Below are positions 31,009 through 40,016 of a stretch of 43,403 nucleotides of DNA, piece after piece. This DNA comes from Bacteroidota bacterium (GTDB taxonomy: Bacteria; Bacteroidota; Bacteroidia; Chitinophagales; Chitinophagaceae), in NCBI GenBank assembly GCA_026391455.1, contig JAPLEH010000068.1:1-43403 (forward strand), in the 5' to 3' direction. How positions within the stretch are numbered: the stretch's first letter is position 1; every line of letters begins with the position of its first letter. Under the pieces are notes generated by a model. That model did no database searches. It worked only from the letters and a program-made list of their open reading frames with translations, and was not told where the DNA came from. Both the position numbers and the translations under genes were made by a program.

Positions 31009-33465
31009 ATGCGCCATTTACCACTTCTGTTTTGCCTGCTGGCAATTACTGTATCGCATCACCTTTTTGCGCAAGACGATGTAGGCTATAAAACACCACC
31101 CAAAGCTATTGCAGATATGCTCCTGGCAAAAAAATCGCCGGCGGTAAGTGTGGACAACAAAGCCAACTGGATGCTGCTCTTGGAAAGCAGCAATTATCCC
31201 TCGGTGGAAGAACTGGCCCGGCCCGAATGGAAAATCGCGGGTCTTCGTATCAATCCCGCCAATTTTACACCGAGCCGGCAGAACTTTGTAAACAACCTGC
31301 TGCTCCGGCAGATCGCAACCGGAAAAGAGTTTAGCATCAGCGGTCTTCCCGCTCCCCTTTTTGCGAGCGCCATTCGCTGGAGTCCCTCTTATAAGAAGAT
31401 CGCTTTCGTTCATACTACGGCCAACCGGGCCGATCTGTATGTAATAGATGTGGCAACACAAAAAGCGGTAAAGATCAGCAAAAGCCCGCTCAATACTTTG
31501 ACAGGCACCTATTCCTGGCTCGATGATAATACCCTCCTGTATCAGGCAGCGCCAAAACCCGCTGCGGCTGCCCCTCCACGACCAGCACTACCCAAAGGCC
31601 CCACGGTACAGGAGAACGTGGGTAAGGCAGTACCCCGGCCCACCTTTCAGGATCTGATCAAAAGTCCCTATGATGAAGAATTGTTTGAATTCTTTGCCAC
31701 CACCCAACTGGTTCGAAATACCAATGGCAACGAAACCAAAATCGGGCAACCGGCTATGTACAGTTTGGTAAGCCTGTCGCCGGATAAAAAACTCCTCTTG
31801 CAGCGCATTTTGAAAAAACCGTTCTCCTATTCTGTTCCCGCATCCGGCTTTCCTTCTTCCTATTTTATTACTGATCTCAATGGCCGTGTGGTAAAACAAC
31901 TGGCCGATATTCCCTCACAGGAAACAGCGCCAGGTGGTAACGACAATGTACTGATGGCACCGCGTGCATTCGAATGGCGTGATGATGAACCGGCCACTGC
32001 GGTATGGTGTACACCTCTCGACAGCGGATTGATTAAAAAGAATGTGGAATATCACGATGCCGTATATGCGCTTTCGGCCCCTTTTTCCGGTGAACCCAAA
32101 TTGCTTTTTAAAACCAAGATGCGTTATCGCGGCATCACCTGGGGCAATGCCGGACTGGCCATTGTAACCGAAGGACTCACCGGGAAACAGCTAACACAAA
32201 TGGACCGTTACAATCCCATTACTGAAGACCTGGAACGGCTCATTACCCGCAATACCACCAATGCATATGCCAATCCGGGTTTTCCCGTTACCACCCGCAA
32301 TCAATATGGTAAAGACGTATTGCTATTGACCGATAATGGCAATAAAATTTTGCTGAATAATCAGGTGGGCAGTTCATCCAAAGGAGACCTCCCGTTTTTA
32401 TTATCGTATGATGTGCATACCAAAAAAGCAGATACCCTCTGGCGTTGCTCCGAAGGATATTTTGAAACGGTAACTGCCGTACTCGACGCGGATAAACTGG
32501 TGTTGCTTACCGAAAGACAGAGTGAAAAAGAAGTACCCAACTATTGGATCAAAAATTTACGGTTACGTATAGCCGACCGGCAACTTACTTTCTTTACCAA
32601 TCCCTATCCGCAACTGGAAGGCGTGACCAAAGAAAAGATCAAATACAAACGCGCCGACGGTGTAGACCTCACCGGCGATCTCTATCTGCCTAAAGGATAT
32701 GATGCAAAACGCGATGGCAAACTTCCCGTATTCATCTGGGCCTATCCCGCAGAATACAATTCAGCAGCCGATGCCGCACAGATCAGAGGCAGTGAACATA
32801 AATACCCGCTGCTCAACTGGGGTTCGCCGGTATTTTATGTGACTCAGGGATATGCCGTACTCAATAATGCTGAAATGCCCATTGTAGCCACCAGCAAAGA
32901 CAAAAAACCGAATGATGATTTCATCGAACAACTCATGATGAATGCTGAAGCCGCTATTAATGCACTCGATTCATTGGGTGTGGGTGACAAGAACCGGGTG
33001 GCGGTAGGCGGACACAGCTATGGTGCCTTTATGACCGCCAACCTGCTCGCACATACCAAACTGTTCAAAGCCGGTATAGCCCGCAGTGGTGCGTACAACC
33101 GCTCTTTAACGCCCTTCGGCTTTCAAAGTGAAGACCGCAACTATTGGGAAGCGCCGGATCTGTACAACAAAATGAGCCCCTTCAATTATGCCAATAATAT
33201 TAAGTCGCCTTTATTGCTGGTTCATGGAGAAATGGATAACAATACCGGCACCTTCCCCATACAGAGTGAGCGGATGTACAATGCCATAAAAGGCAATGGG
33301 GGTACAGCCCGATATCTAAGCCTGCCGTATGAAAGCCATGGCTACCAGGGGCGTGAAAATATTTTACATTTGCTGGCCGAGCAACTCAGTTGGCTGGATA
33401 AATATGTGAAAAATGCGCCCGCTACAACGAAAGCGGAAACGGGGGATGGGAAGAAAGGGTTTTAG
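31009..33465 (+). CDS. S9 family serine peptidase (prolyl oligopeptidase / glutamyl endopeptidase-like)
   Basis: An 818-residue exported peptidase. The signal peptide is MRHLPLLFCLLAITVSHHLF ending AQ. Residues ~50-530 form a beta-propeller; the alpha/beta-hydrolase domain is at ~560-800. The nucleophile Ser is in VGGHSYGAFMTANL (around residue 670), the Asp in LLVHGEMDNNTGTFP (around 742) and the His in YESHGYQG (around 777), giving a complete triad. The GHSYGAFM form and N-terminal PPKAIADMLLA segment resemble the S9D glutamyl endopeptidase-like subgroup. It probably degrades peptides in the periplasm. Confidence 0.92.
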   Translation: MRHLPLLFCLLAITVSHHLFAQDDVGYKTPPKAIADMLLAKKSPAVSVDNKANWMLLLESSNYPSVEELARPEWKIAGLRINPANFTPSRQNFVNNLLLRQIATGKEFSISGLPAPLFASAIRWSPSYKKIAFVHTTANRADLYVIDVATQKAVKISKSPLNTLTGTYSWLDDNTLLYQAAPKPAAAAPPRPALPKGPTVQENVGKAVPRPTFQDLIKSPYDEELFEFFATTQLVRNTNGNETKIGQPAMYSLVSLSPDKKLLLQRILKKPFSYSVPASGFPSSYFITDLNGRVVKQLADIPSQETAPGGNDNVLMAPRAFEWRDDEPATAVWCTPLDSGLIKKNVEYHDAVYALSAPFSGEPKLLFKTKMRYRGITWGNAGLAIVTEGLTGKQLTQMDRYNPITEDLERLITRNTTNAYANPGFPVTTRNQYGKDVLLLTDNGNKILLNNQVGSSSKGDLPFLLSYDVHTKKADTLWRCSEGYFETVTAVLDADKLVLLTERQSEKEVPNYWIKNLRLRIADRQLTFFTNPYPQLEGVTKEKIKYKRADGVDLTGDLYLPKGYDAKRDGKLPVFIWAYPAEYNSAADAAQIRGSEHKYPLLNWGSPVFYVTQGYAVLNNAEMPIVATSKDKKPNDDFIEQLMMNAEAAINALDSLGVGDKNRVAVGGHSYGAFMTANLLAHTKLFKAGIARSGAYNRSLTPFGFQSEDRNYWEAPDLYNKMSPFNYANNIKSPLLLVHGEMDNNTGTFPIQSERMYNAIKGNGGTARYLSLPYESHGYQGRENILHLLAEQLSWLDKYVKNAPATTKAETGDGKKGF

Positions 33466-33873
33466 TTAATTTGCTAATGTGCTAATTTGCTAATTTGCTA
33501 ATGGAACAGCCTGAGAGAAGCTGCAAGTTTCAAGCTGCAAGCTACAAGCGTAACAGCCAGCTAATAGTTGCAAGCTACAAGCTATTAGCTGCAAGCTGCA
33601 AGCCTTGAACAGCCAGCAACAAGTAACAAGTAACCAACAACAAACAACCCGCAACAACCGCGAACTGTATTCAACCTACCTACGCTAAAGCTACGACAGG
33701 CAGGCAAGAAACAAACAACCACAACAACTGAAAACTGTATTCAACCTATGCAACCTATGTAACCTATGTAACTTATTCAACCCGCCACGGCGGGCACGCC
33801 TTTTGAACCTATGGAACCTTTTGAACCTATGGAACCTATGGAACCTCTTGAACCTATGCAACCTACAAAACCC
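33466..33873 (+). repeat. Composite intergenic repeat ending in 9-bp AACCTATGG units
   Basis: Modules in order: TTTGCTAATGTGCTAATTTG immediately after the peptidase stop, GGAACAGCC, AGCTGCAAGCTACAAGC words, GTAACAGCCAGCTAATAGTT, ACTGTATTCAAC (33663 and 33734) and AACCTATG units to the VOC start. It has the same modules, order and polarity as 25871-25549. A CCCGCC-ACGG-CGGGC hairpin interrupts the 9-bp array at 33781-33796. Confidence 0.88.
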
Positions 33874-34272
33874 ATGCACCAACACATAGCCCATATCGCT
33901 TTGGTAGTCGCGGATTATGATGAAGCGATTGCTTTTTATACAAAGAAACTGGGATTTGTATTACTGGAAGATACGCCGCTTACGCCCGAAAAACGATGGG
34001 TGAAAGTAGCCCCGCCCGGCAGTACAGAATGTGCATTGCTGCTGGCACGTGCGGCCAATGATGAACAGCGCAGCCGCATTGGTAACCAGACAGGCGGTCG
34101 TGTTGGCTTTTTTCTTTACACCGATAATTTTGAACGCGATTATCAGCGATTGCTCGATGAACATATTACCATCGTGCGGCCTCCCGAGACCTGGCCCTAT
34201 GGAAGGGTGGCCGTATTTGCCGATCTGTATGGCAACCTGTGGGACCTGATAGAGCCCTCAAAAAATAGCTGA
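33874..34272 (+). CDS. VOC family protein (glyoxalase/bleomycin-resistance fold)
   Basis: About 132 residues from ATG 33874 (MHQHIAHIALVVADYDEAIA). An in-frame extension to 33811 would add Met-Glu-Pro repeats encoded by the 9-bp array and is not needed for the fold. The two beta-alpha-beta-beta-beta units are visible: HIALVVADYDEAIAFYTKKL, then VGFFLYTDNFERDYQRLLDE, ending VAVFADLYGNLWDLIEP with the usual metal-ligand Glu and DPxGNxW-like turn. Probably a metal-dependent lyase or binding protein; the substrate is unknown. Confidence 0.88.
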   Translation: MHQHIAHIALVVADYDEAIAFYTKKLGFVLLEDTPLTPEKRWVKVAPPGSTECALLLARAANDEQRSRIGNQTGGRVGFFLYTDNFERDYQRLLDEHITIVRPPETWPYGRVAVFADLYGNLWDLIEPSKNS

Positions 34273-34360
34273 GATTTGCCAGATTTTAACTTTCTGCCCG
34301 TTAACTTTATTGGATAATGCGTCATCTATCCGTATCTGGTATAGACTTAAACTAAATATT

Positions 34361-35269
34361 ATGCGAACCCTTTTCTTTGCATCTGCGGCCTTATTGCAAA
34401 CGATTTTATCCTGTGGCCAGGAAGCTTCCTACACCGTTTCGAATTTTAAATTGCCGGAGAGCATGAACAAACAAGTATGTATCTCCGGCATGAAATATAT
34501 GGATGGGCAACTTTATTTTGCCTCCGAAAGGTGCCCCGTGATCTTTGCCTTCGATCCGGCCACGCAAACCATCAGCAAAACCATACCCCTGCAGGTGCCT
34601 CAGAATTTTGAAATGGAAGGGCTCACTTCCTACAAAGGGAAACTTTATCTTATCTCCGAAAATATATCTGCTGTATACGAAGTAGATCCGGTGACCAGCA
34701 TACTGAAACAGGTGGAAACATCACAACCGCTCCCGCCCAAATCAAAAAGCGGCGATGGTACGGAGGGTATTGCTGCCAACGAAAGCAAAAACAAATTTTA
34801 TATTCTCCGCGAACGGAATGAAGACATGACCCGCTCTCAAATTTTTACCTACAGCGTTGAACCGGGAAACGCCACCTCTCCTATCGTACTGAAATATGAA
34901 TCCATGATTGAACTGCCACTCGAGAACCCGCAATGGCGTTATTCCGATATTTGTATAGATACGGCAAACAACAAGTTGGTATGCCTGAAATCCTATTCAA
35001 AAGGTAAACTCCGTCAACAATACCTGGAGTCAGTAGATATAGATGCCAGTGGAAATCTGCAGGCCGCTACACTAAAAAATATTCCGGTTGAAAATTTTTC
35101 AGCCATTTCCAGTACTTATAAAGATGAAGATTACAGCATGAACCTGGAAGGCATTACCTTCGATAACAAAGGGACTATCTATATTATCAGCGATAATACA
35201 TCCGGCAAAGCCATGTGTGAAGAAATAGCAAAAGAGAAAACAATCTTGCTGCGGCTGAATAAGAATTAG
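34361..35269 (+). CDS. Beta-propeller lipoprotein (SdiA-regulated / esterase-like phytase type)
   Basis: About 302 residues from ATG 34361 (MRTLFFASAALLQTILSC), with lipobox ILSC at residue 18. The mature chain has propeller blades: VCISGMKYMDGQLYFASERC, NFEMEGLTSYKGKLYLISEN, TEGIAANESKNKFYILRERN and MNLEGITFDNKGTIYIISDN. The EGI/EGL plus ISDN pattern is that of the SdiA-regulated/esterase-like-phytase superfamily. Surface or periplasmic; the ligand is unknown. Confidence 0.75.
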   Translation: MRTLFFASAALLQTILSCGQEASYTVSNFKLPESMNKQVCISGMKYMDGQLYFASERCPVIFAFDPATQTISKTIPLQVPQNFEMEGLTSYKGKLYLISENISAVYEVDPVTSILKQVETSQPLPPKSKSGDGTEGIAANESKNKFYILRERNEDMTRSQIFTYSVEPGNATSPIVLKYESMIELPLENPQWRYSDICIDTANNKLVCLKSYSKGKLRQQYLESVDIDASGNLQAATLKNIPVENFSAISSTYKDEDYSMNLEGITFDNKGTIYIISDNTSGKAMCEEIAKEKTILLRLNKN

Positions 35270-35361
35270 CAGATCGTTACGGGCAGTGAACGTTAAAGAA
35301 AACAGAAAAGGTAAGCCCAGACAACCCAGTGGCTCAGATTTCCGACTTAATTAGAAGTATT

Positions 35362-35766
35362 ATGAAAAAAGCTTTACTCCTTTTATTGGTTACCATTGCT
35401 GTATCACCGCTTTTTGCCCAAAAGGTGGACAGCCTTTTTTTCCACCTTTACACCGATAGCCTTAAAAAAGGCCAGCACAACTATATCAATGTGGATGGCA
35501 AATTATCCAATGGCAAATGGATGCCCATGACCTCCAAAGAGGTGCAGTTCAGTTGCAATGAAGCCGAATTCAAGGGCAATGAGCTGATCATACCGGATGA
35601 TTTTAAACAGGACAAAGTGACGGTTCGGGTATTCCTGAAAGCCAACCCTTTTCTGGTAATTGAAAAAACGATCTGGATAAAGACCAAACCCGACGGGCCC
35701 TTGCCCACCCGGGATCAGATCATGAACACCCCTTCTACTCCTAAGAAAACGAGAAATAAACGCTAA
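35362..35766 (+). CDS. Small exported beta-rich protein
   Basis: About 134 residues from ATG 35362 (MKKALLLLLVTIAVSPLFAQ), a signal peptide cleaved after FAQ. The mature part (KKGQHNYINVDGKLSNGKW, then DDFKQDKVTVRVFLKANPFL) looks like a single Ig-like or cell-surface beta domain with a basic Pro/Thr-rich tail. No family is named. Followed by a bidirectional terminator. Confidence 0.65.
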   Translation: MKKALLLLLVTIAVSPLFAQKVDSLFFHLYTDSLKKGQHNYINVDGKLSNGKWMPMTSKEVQFSCNEAEFKGNELIIPDDFKQDKVTVRVFLKANPFLVIEKTIWIKTKPDGPLPTRDQIMNTPSTPKKTRNKR

Positions 35767-35768
35767 GC

Positions 35769-35799
35769 AAAAAGTCCCGACCAAATGGCCGGGACTTTT
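35769..35799. terminator. Bidirectional terminator between convergent genes
   Basis: AAAAAGTCCCG (35769-35779) pairs with CGGGACTTTT (35790-35799). The A-run on one side and T-run on the other serve both the upstream plus-strand gene and the downstream minus-strand aldolase gene. Confidence 0.88.
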
Positions 35800-35818
35800 G
35801 TTTATACGTAATTTTAGT

Positions 35819-36472
35819 TTATGCAGTCTTCTTGGCATCTTCCAGAAACTTGGCCAGGCCAATATCTGTAAGGGGATGCTTCAGTAATCCGAGAATAGAA
35901 TCAAGGGGGCAGGTACATACATCTGCGCCAGCTTCCGCACAACGTACAATATGCAGCGCATTGCGGATAGAGGCGGCCAGTATCTCTGTTTTGAATCCCT
36001 GAACAGAATAGATATGTGATATCTGGGCAATCAGTTCGATCCCGTCCCAACTGCTGTCATCGATTCGTCCGATGAAAGGAGATAAATAGGTGGCACCTGC
36101 TTTTGCCGCCAGGATGGCCTGACCGGCAGAGAATACCAGGGTGCAGTTGGTACGAATGCCATTATCGCTGAACCATTTGATGGCTTTGATACCGTCTTTG
36201 ATCATGGGCACTTTCACCACGATATTCGGATGGATGGCGGCGAGCTTTTTTCCTTCTTCCACAATGCCACTGAACTCGGTGCTGATTACTTCTGCACTGA
36301 TATCACCATCTACCAATTCGCAGATGGTTTTGTAATGGGCCATTACAGCAGCTTCGCCTTTAATACCTTCTTTGGCCATCAGGGAGGGATTGGTGGTTAC
36401 ACCATCCAGAATTCCTAATTCATTGGCTTCTTTGATCTGGGCCAGGTTGGCCGTATCAATGAAAAACTTCAT
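35819..36472 (-). CDS. fsa: Fructose-6-phosphate aldolase / transaldolase-like
   Basis: A 217-residue TIM barrel of the small transaldolase/FSA family. It opens MKFFIDTANLAQIKEANELG with GVTTNPSLMAKEG. The Schiff-base Lys is in NIVVKVPMIKDG (around residue 85). NCTLVFSAGQAILAAKAGAT and FIGRIDD follow. It either exchanges dihydroxyacetone units in the pentose phosphate pathway or cleaves fructose 6-phosphate; sequence alone does not separate these. Monocistronic. Confidence 0.92.
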   Translation of the reverse strand: MKFFIDTANLAQIKEANELGILDGVTTNPSLMAKEGIKGEAAVMAHYKTICELVDGDISAEVISTEFSGIVEEGKKLAAIHPNIVVKVPMIKDGIKAIKWFSDNGIRTNCTLVFSAGQAILAAKAGATYLSPFIGRIDDSSWDGIELIAQISHIYSVQGFKTEILAASIRNALHIVRCAEAGADVCTCPLDSILGLLKHPLTDIGLAKFLEDAKKTA

Positions 36473-36674
36473 ACAGATGTTATATTTATTTATTAAGATG
36501 AAATAGCAGGTCTCGTGGTTTGGAGGGCTTATTTGTTCAGAAGCGGCCCATTACCTTCTCCGTCTGTCCGCTTATTATTGAGCAAAATTCACCAGTTCGG
36601 GAGTTCAGCAGCAATGAAAAGGTAAGATCCGGCAAAAAATCAATATCTACCTCCAACGACTAAGAAAAAAAAAT

Positions 36675-36768
36675 GGCAGGCTGATTACATCGCACCGCTC
36701 AACCACCTACTCTTGCTGCCTTCCGGCCCTGGGAGGGTTCAGCAGGAGCTGGTCGTGTAAGACCTGCC
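36675..36768 (-). ncRNA. ffs: Signal recognition particle RNA (bacterial small type)
   Basis: The minus strand carries the conserved SRP domain IV: CAGGGCCGGAAGGCAGCAAG, with the GGAAG tetraloop and the symmetric and asymmetric loops, and pairing arms around it (CCAGCTCCTGCTGAACC with GGTGGTTGAGCGG). The ends GGCAGGT and AGCCTGCC close the hairpin, and a nine-T run follows at 36673-36665. The RNA binds Ffh to target membrane proteins. The -7 box lies at 36773-36780. Confidence 0.9.
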
Positions 36769-36772
36769 GGCG

Positions 36773-36780
36773 CAAAGATA
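36773..36780 (-). promoter_or_regulatory. ffs: -7 box TATCTTTG for SRP RNA
   Basis: It matches TAnnTTTG and ends four bases before the first paired G of the SRP hairpin (36768), which places the transcription start there. The -33 box is weak. Confidence 0.65.
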
Positions 36781-36858
36781 AGGGTGCAGCGCCAAATAAA
36801 CAGGTGTAAATTGATTTTTACCGAAGGAGAATAATACAGGATGCCTTATGTGAATAAG

Positions 36859-38145
36859 TTACCGTTGAAAAGCCGAGTTCACGCGGGTAAATCCCACCAG
36901 TTCATCTGCGCGGGCGCCAAACGGGCGGAAATAAACGAACACCATATAGCCGTTTTCTGTACCCCAGTAGTTCCCTTCCGTATTTTCCAGCGAAGGAATG
37001 ACGCCGGCTTGTTTTTTATCAGTAAGCGTAACGTAAGAGTAATTATAATAGCCCTGTTTTAAATACAATTCTTTTTCATATACTCCAGTCTCATTATTGA
37101 ATACCATTCTGGAATCATCATTCTGTTCATAATTGGTGAGTTCGCCGAATACATATACACTTCTGCCTTCATAGGCCCTGTTGCCCGGGGGCACAAAGGT
37201 AAAATGTACCTGTGCATAATCACTTTGCCATAGCGCATTGCTGTTGTCCCTGTTTTCAATGGTATAGATACCATTGAAATCCCGGTAATACACATATAAC
37301 TGTTCCTTACGTTCCACATCGGGTTTGATATATACATCCACCCGTTTATTGGAATCACTGTCGGCCAGTTTCAGCATCCGGTCGCTCAGCAGGCGGAGGC
37401 TGCGAAGATCGATCCATCGCCATTCTTTACCGGCAGCAAAAGTGGTATTTTCTTCATCGTTGTATTCATAATAATTACCCCGGAAAATAGTGGGACGGTC
37501 CAGTACGGAAGCCCCTCTCCAGATATTATTCTGCACCACCACTACTTTCAGGTCTTGTGGTGAAAACGTGGTGATCTGGTTGGGCAATGTGGCTACGGAT
37601 ACCTGTACCCGCTGATGGGTGCGGAAAAAGTTGCCGTTGAAGGGTTGCAATACCTGGGCCGAAACCGTTGTTTTGGGATTGATGACGAGGAAACGTTTTG
37701 TAAACACCAGTTTCGAGGTATCATCATTCAAAAAGACTTTGAGCAGATAATTCCCCCCTTTGGTGGGTGCTGAGTTCCGCTCTGGCAGGTAGGCCTGGTA
37801 GTGGGTATACCGGGTTTGAACAATGGAAGAACCGCGATAGGTGCCGATCCGGTTGCTTTGGAAACCCCGGATATAATCAAAGCTCTGCACGTTAGCAGGC
37901 GTCCAGTCGGCATTGCAAAGCTGAAAACTGTAATAATAATATTTCACATCACCATCCATATCATCAAAGTGCAATTCAAGTTGGTCTCCGCTGTTGAGTT
38001 GAAATACCGGATAACTGTAGATATCTCCGGATTTGAACAATTTGACCGTCCGAATATTCGGTTTATAGATATGATCAGGCAATTGTGCATGGCTGCCGGT
38101 GGCCAAAAAGGTAATGATACTTAAAATGTTCAGTATTCGTTTCAT
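36859..38145 (-). CDS. Type IX secretion system plug protein (DUF5103)
   Basis: A 428-residue exported protein with a signal peptide ending SHAQ (residue 21). The family segments HIYKPNIRTVKLFKSGD, YYYYSFQLCNADWTPANVQS and NYLLKVFLNDDTSKLVFTKR are characteristic of DUF5103. The C-terminus has a second beta domain with VYVFGELTNYEQNDDSRMVF. Homologues plug the periplasmic side of the SprA translocon until cargo arrives. Its presence suggests a functional type IX system elsewhere on the chromosome. Confidence 0.9.
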   Translation of the reverse strand: MKRILNILSIITFLATGSHAQLPDHIYKPNIRTVKLFKSGDIYSYPVFQLNSGDQLELHFDDMDGDVKYYYYSFQLCNADWTPANVQSFDYIRGFQSNRIGTYRGSSIVQTRYTHYQAYLPERNSAPTKGGNYLLKVFLNDDTSKLVFTKRFLVINPKTTVSAQVLQPFNGNFFRTHQRVQVSVATLPNQITTFSPQDLKVVVVQNNIWRGASVLDRPTIFRGNYYEYNDEENTTFAAGKEWRWIDLRSLRLLSDRMLKLADSDSNKRVDVYIKPDVERKEQLYVYYRDFNGIYTIENRDNSNALWQSDYAQVHFTFVPPGNRAYEGRSVYVFGELTNYEQNDDSRMVFNNETGVYEKELYLKQGYYNYSYVTLTDKKQAGVIPSLENTEGNYWGTENGYMVFVYFRPFGARADELVGFTRVNSAFQR

Positions 38146-38270
38146 GCTGTCTGCTGCGTGTTTATCCTTTGTACTGAATGAATGTAATCCTTACGGGAAT
38201 TACATTTCCACTCAATATTTCCCAAATTACTGTAAAAAAGCGGAGAAATCTTTTAAGCGGCTTATTTTTG

Positions 38271-39551
38271 ATGAAAGACAAACATTACAGCTTGAAGGTT
38301 GCAGGATTTATAGCGAAACGCATAGCATTTTCCGGTAAAAAAAACGGGGATACCGCTATGCACAGTTCCTTTTCCCGCTTCATTATCCGGCTTAGTACGG
38401 CCGCCACGGTAATCAGTGTGGCCGTGATGGTGATCACGCTGGCATTCGCCAATGGATTTCAGGAAACCGTAACCCAGAAAATATTCAGTTTCTGGGGCCA
38501 TATCCGTGTACAGGAAAAACAACCCGATAAGACCATTATTTCTGAAGAATCGTCCATTGTGTCGAATCCTGCTTTGGTGAAAAGAATCGCCCAACATCCC
38601 GAAGTGGAAAGCATACATGCGTTTGCCACCCGGTATGCCATGATCAAAACAAAAGAAGACATCGAAGGCGTGCTGGTAAAGGGATTCGACAGCAGCTATA
38701 ATTTCAAATACCTGCAACCCTTTATCAAAGAAGGAAGGGCCATTCATTTTCCAGACTCCGGTTACAGCCGTGAAATATTACTTTCTTCTTACACGGCTTC
38801 ACGGATGAAACTGAAAGCCGGCGACAGCATTATCATGTATTTTATCCGCAAAGACGAAACACCCCGGCCCCGGAAAGTAATGATCGCCGGCATTTATAAA
38901 ACAGGTATTGAAGAATATGATAAACTCTTTGCGATTGGTGATATAGCCTTGATCAGGCGGCTCAACAACTGGAATGAAGATGAAGTAGGCGGGTATGAAA
39001 TATTTCTGCATGATTATACCCATATCGATGCGATGACAAAAGAATTGTATAATCTGGATGATTTCCCGGACACCTGGGATACGATCAGTGCCCGGAAAAT
39101 ATCGCCTAATATTTTCGACTGGCTGCAGTTGCAGGATAAGAACAGGCTCGTACTCATCGGCATCATGCTCATCGTAGCGATTATCAATCTCATTACCTGC
39201 CTCATCATACTGGTACTCGAACGTATCAAAATGGTGGGCATTCTGAAAGCGTTGGGTGCATCCGATTGGACCGTTCAAAAAATATTTCTCTGGCATACCG
39301 CCATCATTACCATACGGGGAATTTTATTTGGTCTTGCACTCGGGTTGGGTATTTTGTTTTTGCAGCAAAGCACGGGCTTTATCAAATTGCCGGAAGATGC
39401 CTATTATATGGATACAGCAGCGGTAAAGATCGTATGGTGGCAGGTGGGTGTGGTATGTGCAGGTACCCTGCTGGTATGCTTACTGGTACTGTTGATTCCC
39501 ACGATCGTTGTAAAGCGTGTGCAGCCGGTAAAAGCGATTCAATTCAATTAG
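38271..39551 (+). CDS. FtsX-like ABC transporter permease (LolC/LolE family)
   Basis: About 426 residues from ATG 38271 (MKDKHYSLKVAGFIAKRIAF). The first membrane helix (FIIRLSTAATVISVAVMVIT) is followed by a large periplasmic MacB-core domain, then three helices (VLIGIMLIVAIINLITCLII, AIITIRGILFGLALGLGILF, WQVGVVCAGTLLVCLLVLLI). LERIKMVGILKALGAS is the coupling-helix signature of LolC/E and FtsX permeases. With an ATPase (not in the window) it would extract lipoproteins from the inner membrane. Followed by a tandem repeat. Confidence 0.9.
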   Translation: MKDKHYSLKVAGFIAKRIAFSGKKNGDTAMHSSFSRFIIRLSTAATVISVAVMVITLAFANGFQETVTQKIFSFWGHIRVQEKQPDKTIISEESSIVSNPALVKRIAQHPEVESIHAFATRYAMIKTKEDIEGVLVKGFDSSYNFKYLQPFIKEGRAIHFPDSGYSREILLSSYTASRMKLKAGDSIIMYFIRKDETPRPRKVMIAGIYKTGIEEYDKLFAIGDIALIRRLNNWNEDEVGGYEIFLHDYTHIDAMTKELYNLDDFPDTWDTISARKISPNIFDWLQLQDKNRLVLIGIMLIVAIINLITCLIILVLERIKMVGILKALGASDWTVQKIFLWHTAIITIRGILFGLALGLGILFLQQSTGFIKLPEDAYYMDTAAVKIVWWQVGVVCAGTLLVCLLVLLIPTIVVKRVQPVKAIQFN

Positions 39552-39558
39552 ATAATTT

Positions 39559-39613
39559 GGAGATGTGGAGATGTGGAAATGTGGAAATGTGGAAATGTGA
39601 AAATGTGAAAATT
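39559..39613. repeat. 8-bp tandem repeat GAAATGTG / GAGATGTG
   Basis: About six 8-base units (GAGATGTG, GAGATGTG, GAAATGTG three times, AAAATGTG) directly after the permease stop codon. They lead into the 82-bp array, whose units begin with the same word. Confidence 0.85.
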
Positions 39614-40012
39614 AAATACACGTTGCTTTTGTATTTCTTTCTGCTGCTTTCCTGTCTTTGTGTGAAAAATGGTTCGATTTGGAAATGTGAAAATTAAATA
39701 CACGTTGCTTTTGTATTTCTTTCTGCTGCTTTCCTGTCTTTGTGTGAGAAATGGTTCGATTTGGAAATGTGAAAATTAAATACGCGTTGCTTTTGTATTT
39801 CTTTCTGCTGCTTTCCTGTCTTTGCGTGAAAAATAGTTCGATTTGGAAATGTGAAAATTAAATACACGTTGCTTTTGTATTTCTTTCTGCTGCTTTCCTG
39901 TCTTTGCGTGAGAAATGGTTCGATTTGGAAATGTGAAAATTAAATACACGTTGCTTTTGTATTTCTTTCTGCTGCTTTCCTGTCTTTGCGTGAAAAATGG
40001 TTCGATTTGAAA
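39601..40012. repeat. 82-bp tandem repeat, five copies
   Basis: AAATGTGAAAATTAAATACA restarts at 39601, 39683, 39765, 39847 and 39929, a constant 82-base spacing. Copies differ at only a few bases (CGTGTG/CGTGAG, TTTGTG/TTTGCG). As 82 is not a multiple of three, it cannot encode a peptide repeat. It ends five bases before the convergent methyltransferase gene. Confidence 0.95.
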
Positions 40013-40016
40013 ATGA

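Noticed and set aside
39266..39697. Plus-strand frame with a lipoprotein-like LLLSCLC segment
   Set aside because: The hydrophobic stretch comes from the 82-bp repeat, whose length shifts frame at each copy.
39601..40012. Possible CRISPR array
   Set aside because: The units are contiguous 82-base tandem copies without variable spacers, and no cas genes are present.
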